This document shows, piece by piece, positions 17,680-25,854 of a stretch of 64,000 bases of DNA. The translations under genes were made by a program, and so were the position numbers. The stretch's first letter is position 1, and every line of letters starts with the position of its first letter. The notes under the pieces were generated by a model, which worked only from the letters and a program-made list of their open reading frames with translations, was not told where the DNA came from and made no database searches. The stretch is from JANPPS01 sp965246925 (GTDB taxonomy: Bacteria; Pseudomonadota; Alphaproteobacteria; Acetobacterales; Acetobacteraceae), in assembly GCA_965246925.1 (NCBI GenBank), contig OZ251994.1, forward strand, positions 1,302,001 to 1,366,000, given 5' to 3'.

Positions 17680-18086
17680 GCTGCGCTCACCGGCTTACGG
17701 TCCAGCACGCATCGGATAGCATGGTTCAGTTCAGCCTGACTGAACGGCTTGGCCAATGATGCGACCTCCGTCTCACTGAACGCGCCACCCGTGGTGAACA
17801 GATGCGGCATGCCGAGGCGGCTCACGATTCCAACCAGCGCCCGGTCGTCCTGCGACCCGGCCAGCATGGAATCCACGACGACGATGTCCGGACTATGCTC
17901 ATGCGCGGCCTGCACGAGGCCATTCATAGTGCCGGCGATGGCGCAAACGTCGTAGCCTAGATCCTGCAAAAGGTCTGACATGATGGCGGCCACGACCTCC
18001 TCAGTCTCCGCCACCACGATCCGGGGGCGGCTCGACACGGGTGGCTGTAGGCCACGCTCGGCGCGGGAAGGACGAAGCTCAACCAC
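17676..18086 (-). CDS. Stand-alone response-regulator receiver domain
   Basis: A 136-residue protein starting at GTG 18086, seven bases after a GGAGGAG site; the longer upstream frame lacks a site. One receiver domain: the phospho-acceptor Asp is in DIVVVDSML, the Thr/Ser switch is near LFTTGG, and the conserved Lys is in LAKPF. The usual acidic pair after beta-1 is VVAETEE rather than DD, which may alter Mg binding. No output domain. It is probably a single-domain (CheY-like) relay; its kinase is not in the window. Confidence 0.8.
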   Translation of the reverse strand: MVELRPSRAERGLQPPVSSRPRIVVAETEEVVAAIMSDLLQDLGYDVCAIAGTMNGLVQAAHEHSPDIVVVDSMLAGSQDDRALVGIVSRLGMPHLFTTGGAFSETEVASLAKPFSQAELNHAIRCVLDRKPVSAA

Positions 18087-18190
18087 AGCAACACTCCTCC
18101 GTGAAGATTCATTTATAGCACAACCGTGACGATACGGCACTACAACCCGCGCCCGCAATCTTACCATTTCGCGTACATCGAACGCTAACG

Positions 18191-18212
18191 TACTATAGAC
18201 AGTCCTATACTA
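18191..18212. promoter_or_regulatory. Imperfect dyad upstream of patatin gene
   Basis: TACTATAG (18191-18198), six bases, then CTATACTA (18205-18212): an inverted repeat with one mismatch in an AT-rich patch about 95 bp before the patatin ATG. CTATACT could also serve as a -10 element. Either an operator or part of a promoter; no regulator can be named. Confidence 0.3.
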
Positions 18213-18304
18213 GCCAAGCTGGGAGATGCAGCTCGCTCGTCAAGCGTGGCCGGGTCTCGTCGATCATGATTTTTGCCTTCGTCTTACCGTAAGGAGTTTT
18301 CACC

Positions 18305-19333
18305 ATGATCCCTACCGTCTCGCTCGCGCTGCAGGGCGGCGGCTCGCATGGGGCGTTCAGTTGGGGCGTGCTAGACCGGCTGTTACAAGAGGCCGCTTCA
18401 GGCCGGCTCGAGCTTCGCGCCGTGAGCGGGACCAGCGCGGGGGCGCTCAATGCGGCGCTGACCGTCAGCGGCCTCGTGCAAAGTGGCCCGGACCTGGCCC
18501 GGCACAAGCTCGAAGCATTCTGGCGCGCCGTCTCGCGGCAAGGAACGCTGGCCGGCAACGATCTATTCTTTGCCGAACCATCGGTGTTCGGCTTCAACCT
18601 CGACTACTCGCCCGTCGGCATTGCGCTTGGGGCTGCCGGCCTGGTCGTGTCACCCTACACCAACCCGTTCTATGCGGACGCTTTGGCGCCGCTGCTGATG
18701 CAGGCGTTCCCGGCGGACGAACTGGCGGCGATCAACGCCGGGCCGCTCCCCTTATATGTGACGGCGACGAACGTGACCACCAACGCAAGGCGCATCTTCA
18801 CCCAGCCCGGCATCACCCTCGCCAGCCTCCGTGCGAGCGCCGCCCTACCGTCGATATTTCGCGCCGTGCCGATCGAGGGGGAGCCGTATTGGGACGGCGG
18901 CTACCTCGGCAACCCGGCACTCAACCCTCTGCTGCCGCATTCGGATGACCTGTTACTGGTGCTGGTCAACGCCTTCCACCGCACGGCCATGCCGCCCACC
19001 GGCGCCCGCGCGATCCTGGAGCGGCTGAACGAGATCACCTTCAACGCCAGCGTGGTGCTGGAGCTTAACGCGATCGAGGCCATCAACCGTCTGCTGTCCG
19101 AACTCGGCACTACCTACACCGGACGCTACCGGCCCATCCGCACCCACGCGATCCGGAACGACGCGTTCGTGGAAAGCCTTGGTTTTGTGTCCAAAAACGC
19201 GACATCCTGGAGTTTTCTGCAAACATTGCACGACACCGGCTACCAGACCGCCGACCAGTGGCTGCACGTCCATGCGGGAGATTTGGGTCAGTTCAGCAGC
19301 TTCAACGCCAAAACCGAACTCGCACTACTATGA
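18305..19333 (+). CDS. Patatin-like phospholipase
   Basis: A 342-residue lipid acyl hydrolase. GGGSHGAFSWGVLD is the oxyanion loop, SGTSAGALNA holds the Ser nucleophile and WDGGYLGNP the catalytic Asp of the Ser-Asp dyad. There is no signal peptide, so it probably acts in the cytoplasm or as a secreted effector without a signal. A TAAGGAG ribosome site supports the start. It may turn over membrane phospholipids or act on PHB-like granules; neighbours do not decide. Confidence 0.9.
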   Translation: MIPTVSLALQGGGSHGAFSWGVLDRLLQEAASGRLELRAVSGTSAGALNAALTVSGLVQSGPDLARHKLEAFWRAVSRQGTLAGNDLFFAEPSVFGFNLDYSPVGIALGAAGLVVSPYTNPFYADALAPLLMQAFPADELAAINAGPLPLYVTATNVTTNARRIFTQPGITLASLRASAALPSIFRAVPIEGEPYWDGGYLGNPALNPLLPHSDDLLLVLVNAFHRTAMPPTGARAILERLNEITFNASVVLELNAIEAINRLLSELGTTYTGRYRPIRTHAIRNDAFVESLGFVSKNATSWSFLQTLHDTGYQTADQWLHVHAGDLGQFSSFNAKTELALL

Positions 19334-19358
19334 AGCAACGGCCTTTCCTCTCGCTGGC

Positions 19359-19388
19359 GGGGTAGGGCCGGGGTAGGGCCGGGGTAGG
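19359..19388. repeat. 11-bp tandem repeat, 2.7 copies
   Basis: GGGGTAGGGCC occurs twice exactly (19359-19369, 19370-19380), followed by GGGGTAGG. It lies just after the patatin gene between convergent genes. Short G-rich tandem arrays like this often slip in length. Confidence 0.8.
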
Positions 19389-19421
19389 AGTGGGATCAAC
19401 GGCGCCAACCGCCATGGACCT

Positions 19422-20357
19422 CTACCCCACCGGAAACAACCCCGTCTCCCCAAACCCCAGTGTCGTGAACGCCGCATTCCCCCGCGCCTCTGCCAAGGCC
19501 CGCTCCGGCGCGTCGATCGCCTCGTCCGTCAGCTGGAACGTGCCGAAATGCATGCCGACCGTCTGGCGCGCTTGCAGGTCATGATGCGCCTGCACCGCCT
19601 CGGCCGGGTCCATGTGCACGGGCGCCATGAACCAGCGCGGCTCATAGGCGCCGATGGGCAACAGTGCTACGTCCGGCGCGCCCAGCCGGGCGTGGATCTC
19701 CGCCCAATGCGGCCCGGCGCCGGAATCGCCCGCGAACAGCACGCGGCCGCCATCGGCCTCGATCATAAAGCCGCCCCATAGCGCGCGGTTCCGGTCGAAC
19801 GGCGTGCGGGCCGAAAAGTGCCGGGCCGGGGTGGCGGTGATCCGCATCGTCCCCAGCGCCGTCATGTCCCACCAATCCAGCTCCGTCGCCGCGATCCCCA
19901 GCCCGCGCAGGTGCCGGGTGTTGCCCAGCAGCGTCACGACCGGCATGCCGAACCGGCGCTGCAGCACGCGGAGGCTCGGCAGGTCCATATGGTCATAGTG
20001 ATTATGCGACAGCAGCACGACGTCCGGCCGCGGCACATCCGCCAGGGCCACGCCGGGCGCCCTGACCCGGCGCGGCCCCGCCCATTGCACCGGGGAGCAG
20101 CGCTGGCTGAACACCGGGTCCGTGAGGATCGATGCGCCTGGCAGGCGGATCAGGAACGTGGCATGCCCCACGAACGTCACCGCGACCGTGCCCGGCGCCA
20201 CCGCAGCGGGCGGCGGCGGGAATGCCGGGTTCGGCACGTGCTGCGGCCAGACGGCCCGCTTGCTCTCCATGCGCCACTTGGCCACGTGGGCCAGTCCTTT
20301 GGCGGGCGGGGCGGCCGGATTGAAGAACCGCTCGCCGTCGAAATGCCGGCTGGTCAG
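19422..20357 (-). CDS. MBL-fold hydrolase, NAPE-PLD/UlaG-like, probable CTG start
   Basis: A metallo-beta-lactamase-fold enzyme with HATFLIRLPGASILTDPVFS, the metal motif SHNHYDHMD, the ligand Asp in FAGDSG, and HFGTF near the C-terminus, as in NAPE-phospholipase-D-like proteins. The first ATG/GTG/TTG in frame is GTG 20285, but the conserved family N-terminus (HFDGERFFNP) is encoded upstream of it in the same frame. The only plausible initiator that includes it is CTG 20357, which overlaps the MFS stop as CTGA. That gives about 311 residues. The enzyme may hydrolyse a phosphodiester or lactone. Confidence 0.8.
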   Translation of the reverse strand: MTSRHFDGERFFNPAAPPAKGLAHVAKWRMESKRAVWPQHVPNPAFPPPPAAVAPGTVAVTFVGHATFLIRLPGASILTDPVFSQRCSPVQWAGPRRVRAPGVALADVPRPDVVLLSHNHYDHMDLPSLRVLQRRFGMPVVTLLGNTRHLRGLGIAATELDWWDMTALGTMRITATPARHFSARTPFDRNRALWGGFMIEADGGRVLFAGDSGAGPHWAEIHARLGAPDVALLPIGAYEPRWFMAPVHMDPAEAVQAHHDLQARQTVGMHFGTFQLTDEAIDAPERALAEARGNAAFTTLGFGETGLFPVG

Positions 20358-21697
20358 GCGGCCACCCCGCCGGGCCGCAACGCCGGGTCCGCAACCAGGT
20401 CGGCGTAGGAGGTGAGCGCCCGGCCCCGGGTCTCCGGCAACGTCAGCGCGAAGATCAGCACCAGGCCGTATGCGGCGCCGGCGAACGCGCCGATCGCGTT
20501 ACCGAGCCCCATGGACGTGGCCGCCAACCCCACCAGCGTCGGGAACAATGCCGCGACGCCCCGCCCGACATTGTAGCAAAACCCCTGCCCCGCCGCCCGC
20601 AGCTCCGTCGGGAACAGCTCGGTCAAGATCGGCCCCATCCCGCTGAAGATGCCGGACGCGAAGAAGCCGAGCGGGAAGCCCAGCAGCAGCATGACCGAAT
20701 CCGACACCGGGACATGCGTATAGCCCACGACGATCAGGCCCGAGCCGATGGCGAACAGCACGAAATTCGGCCGCCGCCCGATGATATCGTTCAGATACGC
20801 GCTCACGATATAGCCGCAGAAGCTGCCGAACGTGACTACCAGCAGGTAACTCAGGCTGCCGACCACGGTGATATGCCGCTCGGTCCTCAAGAACGTCGGC
20901 AGCCACGTGGTGATGGCGTAGTACCCGCCCTGGGCTCCCAAGGCCAGCAATGAACAGCGCAGCGTGGTCCACCACAGATGCGGGCCGAAGATCGCGAACG
21001 TGCTGGGCGCCGGGCCCGCCTCTGCCTTCTTCGCGTCACCGAACACCTCGGGCTCGTCCACATGACTGCGCACGAAGAACGTCAGCAGCGCCGGCGCGAT
21101 GCCGACCAAAAACAGGCAGCGCCAGGCATATTCCTGCGGCAAATAGTTGAGGATGACGGTGGCCAGGATGACCGCCAGCGCCCAACCGACCGACCACGAC
21201 CCCTGCACGAAGCCCACGACCTTACCCCGGTTCTTGGCCGACGCGACCTCCCCGATCAGCACGGCCCCGGCCGCCCACTCCCCCCCGAAGCCGATCCCCT
21301 GCAGCCCGCGGCAGATCAGCAGCCCGTAGAACCCGGTGGTGAGCCCGCACAGCGCGGTGAACACGGCGAACCATAGCACGGTGATCTGCAACGCCCGCAC
21401 CCGCCCGACCTTGTCCGCCACGATCCCCGCGAGCCACCCGCCCACCGCCGACAGCAGCAGGGTGCTGGTGGCGATATACCCGGCCTCGGACTGCGTGACG
21501 AAGCTGATGCCCACCAGCACCGGAATCACCATGCTGTAGATCTGCACGTCCAGCGCATCGAGTGCGTAGCCGCCAAAGCAGGCCCAGAACGTCCGCCGCC
21601 CCTTAGGCCCAAGCTCGCTATACCAGGAGAACACCACCGTACCCTTTTCTAAAGTTCCCGTGTTCAGCCACCCTGACACAAATTCGGCTCGGTTCAT
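20354..21697 (-). CDS. MFS transporter, sugar/organic-acid:proton symporter type
   Basis: A 447-residue, 12-helix MFS permease. GGWLAGIVADKVGRVRALQ is the loop 2-3 signature; RGLQGIGFGGEWAAGAVLIGE and the C-terminal LPETRGRAL are typical of the MHS/AAHS-like group carrying aromatic or sialic-type acids. I took ATG 21697; GTG codons about 25 residues inside (before VFSWYSELG) are also possible. Its stop overlaps the presumed CTG start of the metallo-hydrolase, so the two are likely coupled and may handle the same compound. Confidence 0.8.
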   Translation of the reverse strand: MNRAEFVSGWLNTGTLEKGTVVFSWYSELGPKGRRTFWACFGGYALDALDVQIYSMVIPVLVGISFVTQSEAGYIATSTLLLSAVGGWLAGIVADKVGRVRALQITVLWFAVFTALCGLTTGFYGLLICRGLQGIGFGGEWAAGAVLIGEVASAKNRGKVVGFVQGSWSVGWALAVILATVILNYLPQEYAWRCLFLVGIAPALLTFFVRSHVDEPEVFGDAKKAEAGPAPSTFAIFGPHLWWTTLRCSLLALGAQGGYYAITTWLPTFLRTERHITVVGSLSYLLVVTFGSFCGYIVSAYLNDIIGRRPNFVLFAIGSGLIVVGYTHVPVSDSVMLLLGFPLGFFASGIFSGMGPILTELFPTELRAAGQGFCYNVGRGVAALFPTLVGLAATSMGLGNAIGAFAGAAYGLVLIFALTLPETRGRALTSYADLVADPALRPGGVAA

Positions 21698-21755
21698 CAG
21701 GCTTATTGCCAATTGTGCGATCCGAACTCGACAAAAACCGGCCCGTGGCCACAGT

Positions 21756-22364
21756 TTGCACCATAAAAGCCTCGCCCCGCTGCTCTGCGCCGGTTTCGGC
21801 CTGTTAGCGTGCCATGGAAGCACTGCGCAAAGCCGTGCGCCGATGACGCGCCCGGTCGCCGACGCATGCGGCGGTGCGCCCGGCTTACCTCCCATCATCT
21901 CCTTCGATCCCGGCAGCGCAGTCGCCCCCCACGAGGGCACGATCGAGGCTGACCGGCTGGCGCGGTGGGTCTCGATCGGCTTCAAAGGCGGCCCGATCCT
22001 GCTCGAGGGGTCGGCGGACATCGGGGAGCTTGGCTACTCGCCTGATTTGGGCCTGGATCGTGCTCGGTTCGTCAAGGATTGGCTGATCGAACTGCGTGTC
22101 GATCCCCACGCGATCTGGACCCGCGGCAACACCCTCACATCACCCGACCAAGCCGAGCACGATTCGAGGCGTGACCGAAGCGTAATGATCGATGATCCGC
22201 TCAGAGTGTTGGAGTGCAGGAGAGACTTTGTGGCAGAGAACTTCGTCTGGTTCGTACAGCATTGCACGAACAAGAGGTCAAGAGTTCCCGACCACGCCGT
22301 TTGTGATACGGTGAGCGTAGAGCTTAGTGGACGACATCTGCAGCGGTTGAGGGATGCTCGTTAG
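21756..22364 (+). CDS. Putative OmpA-like-fold lipoprotein
   Basis: About 202 residues if it starts at TTG 21756; no better start with a ribosome site is visible. LAPLLCAGFGLLACHG looks like a lipoprotein signal with lipobox LLAC. IISFDPGSAV, GPILLEGSADIGE and LGLDRARFVKDWLIE, then RDRSVMID, follow the OmpA C-terminal peptidoglycan-binding pattern, although the spacing is loose. The DNA is less GC-rich than its neighbours and the 3' end overlaps the convergent gene by 41 bp. It could be an envelope-stability protein or a decaying gene. Confidence 0.5.
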   Translation: MHHKSLAPLLCAGFGLLACHGSTAQSRAPMTRPVADACGGAPGLPPIISFDPGSAVAPHEGTIEADRLARWVSIGFKGGPILLEGSADIGELGYSPDLGLDRARFVKDWLIELRVDPHAIWTRGNTLTSPDQAEHDSRRDRSVMIDDPLRVLECRRDFVAENFVWFVQHCTNKRSRVPDHAVCDTVSVELSGRHLQRLRDAR

Positions 22365-22947
22365 TAGGTGTTTGATTGCCGCGGACCTTATCGCTTCTCA
22401 CTCCATGGCAAACCCGGGCGTGAGGGAACGGCTCGCAGCTGGCCCCTTCTCGCAACACATCGGTGAAATTGAATTCATCCCGCCTACTTTGCTCCTCGCT
22501 CGACTCGAAGCCTTGGACCATGATCGTCTGGATGTCCTCCAGTTCGACCATCTTGCCGGTTGCGTCGTCGCGATACCCTCCCGACCCGACGCTCAACAAC
22601 TTCGTGCGGCCTTCCGCCTTATCGAGATTTGCATCCAACGTGCCAAACCGAAAGACGAATTTTCCGTTTGCAGGATAATCGAAGTAGACGATACTTAACC
22701 GATTGGACACGACCAACTGCACCCAGTTGTTGTCGGGCGTCCAATCGAACGCGGATTGGTCCCTGACCGGCAGGACTATCACGGTGCCTCCTTTGGACAG
22801 GATGTCTCCGCTGAGATAGATCGTGACATCGGCCATGAGTTCGGGCGGACTGTCGTCGCGCGCTGGCCACACGAATGCGATCCCCGCCGTCAGCAGCACC
22901 AGCACAATGATGATGCCTAGCCGGCGCCATGTCCTGCCCCGTGCCAT
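22324..22947 (-). CDS. Single-pass membrane protein, unknown function
   Basis: A 207-residue protein. The ATG at 22947 overlaps the stop of the TRAP permease gene (TGATG). One helix (LGIIIVLVLLTAGIAFVW, about residues 10-28) anchors a periplasmic domain with strands such as ADVTIYLSGDILSKGGTVIVL and NRLSIVYFDYPANGKFVFRFG. I recognise no family. The DNA is AT-richer than the coupled TRAP gene, suggesting separate origin. Coupling hints at an accessory role for the transporter, but a chance insertion next to it is equally possible. Confidence 0.55.
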   Translation of the reverse strand: MARGRTWRRLGIIIVLVLLTAGIAFVWPARDDSPPELMADVTIYLSGDILSKGGTVIVLPVRDQSAFDWTPDNNWVQLVVSNRLSIVYFDYPANGKFVFRFGTLDANLDKAEGRTKLLSVGSGGYRDDATGKMVELEDIQTIMVQGFESSEEQSRRDEFNFTDVLREGASCEPFPHARVCHGVRSDKVRGNQTPTNEHPSTAADVVH

Positions 22948-24761
22948 CACCCCAAGAACCCCACCGAGATCCAAGGCACCGCCGCAATCAGCACCAGCCC
23001 CGCCACCAGCGCGCCCAGATACGGCCAGATCCGCCGCAAACCGGCATCGGGCGGCACCTGACCGATGGTGCACGCGGCGTAATACCCCACGCCGAATGGC
23101 GGCGCGAACAGGCCGATGCCCATCGCCAATATCACCACCATGGCATAATGCACCTCGTGCACGCCCAGCTGCCGCGCCACCGGGAACAGCAGCGGGCCGA
23201 ACAGCACGATGGCGGGAATACCCTCCAGCACGCTACCCAGCACCACGAACGCGGCGATCGAGATCAGCAGGAAGCCGAAGCGTCCGCCGGGCACGGTGGA
23301 CATGGCGTGGGCGAGCGATTGGCTGAAGCCGGATTGGGTCAGCCCCCACGCCATCGCGGTCGCCGCCCCGATGATCAGCAGGATGGCGCCCGACAGCGAC
23401 GCCGTCTGCACCAGCATGGGATACAGCCGCCGCCAGGAAAACTGCCGGTAGATCAGCAATCCCACCAGCGCCGCGTAGGCGATGCCCAGCGTGCTCACCT
23501 CCGTCGCGGTCGCCACGCCCCGCACCACGGCCGTGCGGATCAGCACCGGCAGCAGCAACGCCGGCAGCGCGATCACCAGCGCACGGCCCACCTGCCGCGG
23601 GGTGGCGCGCACGACGCCGGTCAGGTCCTCGTCCGCGCTCCGCCGCCAGGCCATGCCGGCGAGAATCGCCGCCAGCACGATGCCCGGCAGCAAGCCCCCG
23701 GTGAACAGCGCCGCGATCGACACGCCGGTCACGCTGCCGATGGTGATCAGCACGAGGGAGGGCGGGATCGTCTCGCTCATCGCGCCCGACGCCGCCAGCA
23801 GCGACACCAGCTCCCCCTCCCGCGCGCCCCGCCGCTTCATTTCCGGAAACAGCACCGGCGCCACCGCCGCCATGTCCGCCGCCTTGGAGCCCGATATGCC
23901 GGACACCAGGATCATCGCCCCTAGCAGCACGTAGCTGAGCCCGCCCCGCACGTGCCCCAGCAGGGACGCGAGGAACGCCACCATCGCGCGCGCCATCCCG
24001 GTCATCTCGATCAGCTGACCCAGGAACACGAACAGCGGCACCGCCAGCAGGATCAGCGTGCTCATCCCCTCGTCCATACGCCCGATGATGATCGTGAGCG
24101 GCGTGTGCGTGGTCACCAGCAGATAGGCGGCGATGGCGATGCCGAAGGTGAAGCCGATCGGCACCCCCGCCAGCACGCCCGCACCCAGCAACCCCACGAA
24201 GAACACGGCGAGGTTCCAGTGCCCCATCTGCGTGATGGCCGGCCCCGCCCAGTGCAACGCCCCGGCCAGCACGGCCAGCAGCGCCAGGGCCGGCACGATG
24301 TCCCGCACCCGGTGCCGGAGCAGGCGCAGGCCCGAGCTCAGCAGCATCAGCACGCAACCCACCGGCAACGCCGCCGCCCGCACGCTGTCATGCCAGCCGA
24401 GCGCCGGGGTCTCGATGAAATCCTGGTCCCCGGCATATTCGAGCGCGGGGCCCAGGATCAGCAACAGGAACAGCGCCGGCGCCGCCACAGCCAATGCCTC
24501 GAACCGCGCGCGCCAGGCGGGGGACATGCCGGTCACCAGCGCTGTCAGCCGCATATGCTCGCCCCGCCCCAACGCCACCGCGGCGCCCAGCATGGCCAGC
24601 CACAGGAACACCCCGGACGCGAGCTCGTCCGTCCAGACGATGGGCCGGTTGAAGCCGAACCGGGCGATGACGCCCACGAACAGGATCAGCGTGTCCGCCA
24701 GCACCGCCAGCGCGGCCGGCACCTCGATCGCCCGCTGCAGCCAGCGCTCGGCGCGGTTCAT
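22947..24761 (-). CDS. TRAP transporter, fused DctQ-DctM permease
   Basis: A 604-residue membrane protein. The first about 165 residues are a four-helix DctQ small permease (RFGFNRPIVWTDELASGVFLWLAML, HMRLTALV). The rest is a DctM large permease with about 12 helices (GVPIGFTFGIAIAAYLL, SGISGSKAADMAAVAPV, ETIPPSLVLITIGS). Such permeases import organic acids with sodium or protons when a periplasmic DctP protein delivers the substrate; no DctP gene is present here. It overlaps the dehydrogenase gene by ATGA, suggesting uptake of a hydroxy acid that the enzyme oxidises. Confidence 0.92.
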   Translation of the reverse strand: MNRAERWLQRAIEVPAALAVLADTLILFVGVIARFGFNRPIVWTDELASGVFLWLAMLGAAVALGRGEHMRLTALVTGMSPAWRARFEALAVAAPALFLLLILGPALEYAGDQDFIETPALGWHDSVRAAALPVGCVLMLLSSGLRLLRHRVRDIVPALALLAVLAGALHWAGPAITQMGHWNLAVFFVGLLGAGVLAGVPIGFTFGIAIAAYLLVTTHTPLTIIIGRMDEGMSTLILLAVPLFVFLGQLIEMTGMARAMVAFLASLLGHVRGGLSYVLLGAMILVSGISGSKAADMAAVAPVLFPEMKRRGAREGELVSLLAASGAMSETIPPSLVLITIGSVTGVSIAALFTGGLLPGIVLAAILAGMAWRRSADEDLTGVVRATPRQVGRALVIALPALLLPVLIRTAVVRGVATATEVSTLGIAYAALVGLLIYRQFSWRRLYPMLVQTASLSGAILLIIGAATAMAWGLTQSGFSQSLAHAMSTVPGGRFGFLLISIAAFVVLGSVLEGIPAIVLFGPLLFPVARQLGVHEVHYAMVVILAMGIGLFAPPFGVGYYAACTIGQVPPDAGLRRIWPYLGALVAGLVLIAAVPWISVGFLG

Positions 24762-25645
24762 CCGGGCAGCTTCACCCCGGCCAGCGCCTCCCAGAACCGG
24801 ATCACGAACGCGTCGTCCCGCTGCCCGTGCCCCATGGCCGACACCGCCAGGAACAGCTGGTGCGCGGCGGCCGAGAGCGGTAGCGGCATCGAGAGCGCCC
24901 GCCCGCCGTCCAGCACGATGCCGAGGTCCTTGACGAAGATATCCACCGTCGAATGCGGCGTGTCATCGCCCGCCAGGATATGCGGCACCCGGTTCTGGAA
25001 CATCCACGATGACCCGGCACTACCGGAAATGACGTCGAACAGCACCTGCGGGTCGGCCCCGGCCTGGATACCCAGCGCCATCGCCTCGGCCGCCGCGGCG
25101 ATGTGCACACCGGCCAGCAGCTGGTTCACCATCTTCACCGTGCTGCCGGCCCCCACGTCGTCCCCCAGGCGCCAGACCTTGCCGGCGATGGCGTCCAGCA
25201 CCGGCGCGACCCGCCCGAACGCGTCCGGCGGCCCGGACCCCATGACCGTCATGGTGCCCGCCGCCGCCGCGCCGGAACCGCCGGACACCGGCGTGTCCAG
25301 CATGACGAGCCCCATGGACTGAAGCCGCGCCGACAGCGCCCGCGCCACGCCGGGTGCCACGGTCACGCACAGCATGACGACGCTGCCGGGCTGCAACAGG
25401 GCCGCGCACCCTTCGGCCCCGAACAGCACCGCATCCACCTGCGCCGCGTTCACGACGAACAGGATCAGCACATCGAGGTCGGCCGGTATCAGGCTGGCGC
25501 TGGCGACCGCCTGTCCACCCGCTTCGTGCAGCGCCTGCCGGGCGGCCTCCCGCGTATCGCACCCGGTCACCGCATGCCCGGCCCGCGCCAGGCACGCCGC
25601 CGCGCCCCCGCCCATGGAGCCCAACCCAATCACCCCGACCCTCAT
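24758..25645 (-). CDS. Beta-hydroxyacid dehydrogenase, L-threonate dehydrogenase-like
   Basis: A 295-residue NAD-dependent dehydrogenase of the 3-hydroxyisobutyrate/tartronate-semialdehyde reductase family. GVIGLGSMGGGAAACLARAGH is the NAD motif, DTPVSGGSGAAAAGTM the substrate loop, and the catalytic Lys is in GSTVKMVNQLL. The C-terminal SAMGHGQRDDAFVIRFWE resembles LtnD-type threonate/erythronate dehydrogenases. Coupled to the TRAP permease, it fits catabolism of an imported C4 sugar acid or glycerate-like compound. The later pathway enzymes (LtnK/OtnC/OtnI) are not here. Confidence 0.83.
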   Translation of the reverse strand: MRVGVIGLGSMGGGAAACLARAGHAVTGCDTREAARQALHEAGGQAVASASLIPADLDVLILFVVNAAQVDAVLFGAEGCAALLQPGSVVMLCVTVAPGVARALSARLQSMGLVMLDTPVSGGSGAAAAGTMTVMGSGPPDAFGRVAPVLDAIAGKVWRLGDDVGAGSTVKMVNQLLAGVHIAAAAEAMALGIQAGADPQVLFDVISGSAGSSWMFQNRVPHILAGDDTPHSTVDIFVKDLGIVLDGGRALSMPLPLSAAAHQLFLAVSAMGHGQRDDAFVIRFWEALAGVKLPG

Positions 25646-25724
25646 GGCCGCTTCCTTCCCTGCTTCCCGGTGGTTTGGCAGGGGATGTGAAAAGTGCCAA
25701 GGGATTAAAGGAACAGGCTTCCTT

Positions 25725-25845
25725 CCCCCTCTCCCTTCGGGAGGGTCGGGGTGAGGGAAACAGCGTGTGCTGCCCTGGCTTCGTGCGTTGCTTCGGCAGG
25801 CCTGTCGTCACCCTCACTCCGGCCCTCTCCCGGAGGGAGAGGGGG
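25725..25845. repeat. Inverted pair of CCCTCTCCC-type intergenic repeats
   Basis: A copy at 25725-25757 (beginning CCCCCTCTCCCTTCGGGAGG and ending GGGGTGAGGG) is followed by an inverted copy at 25811-25845 (CCCTCACTCC ... GGAGAGGGGG). The two can fold into one long hairpin just upstream of the dehydrogenase gene and at the 3' end of the RND gene. Related copies lie at 30683 and 45402. Confidence 0.85.
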
Positions 25846-25854
25846 CGTTCTTAC

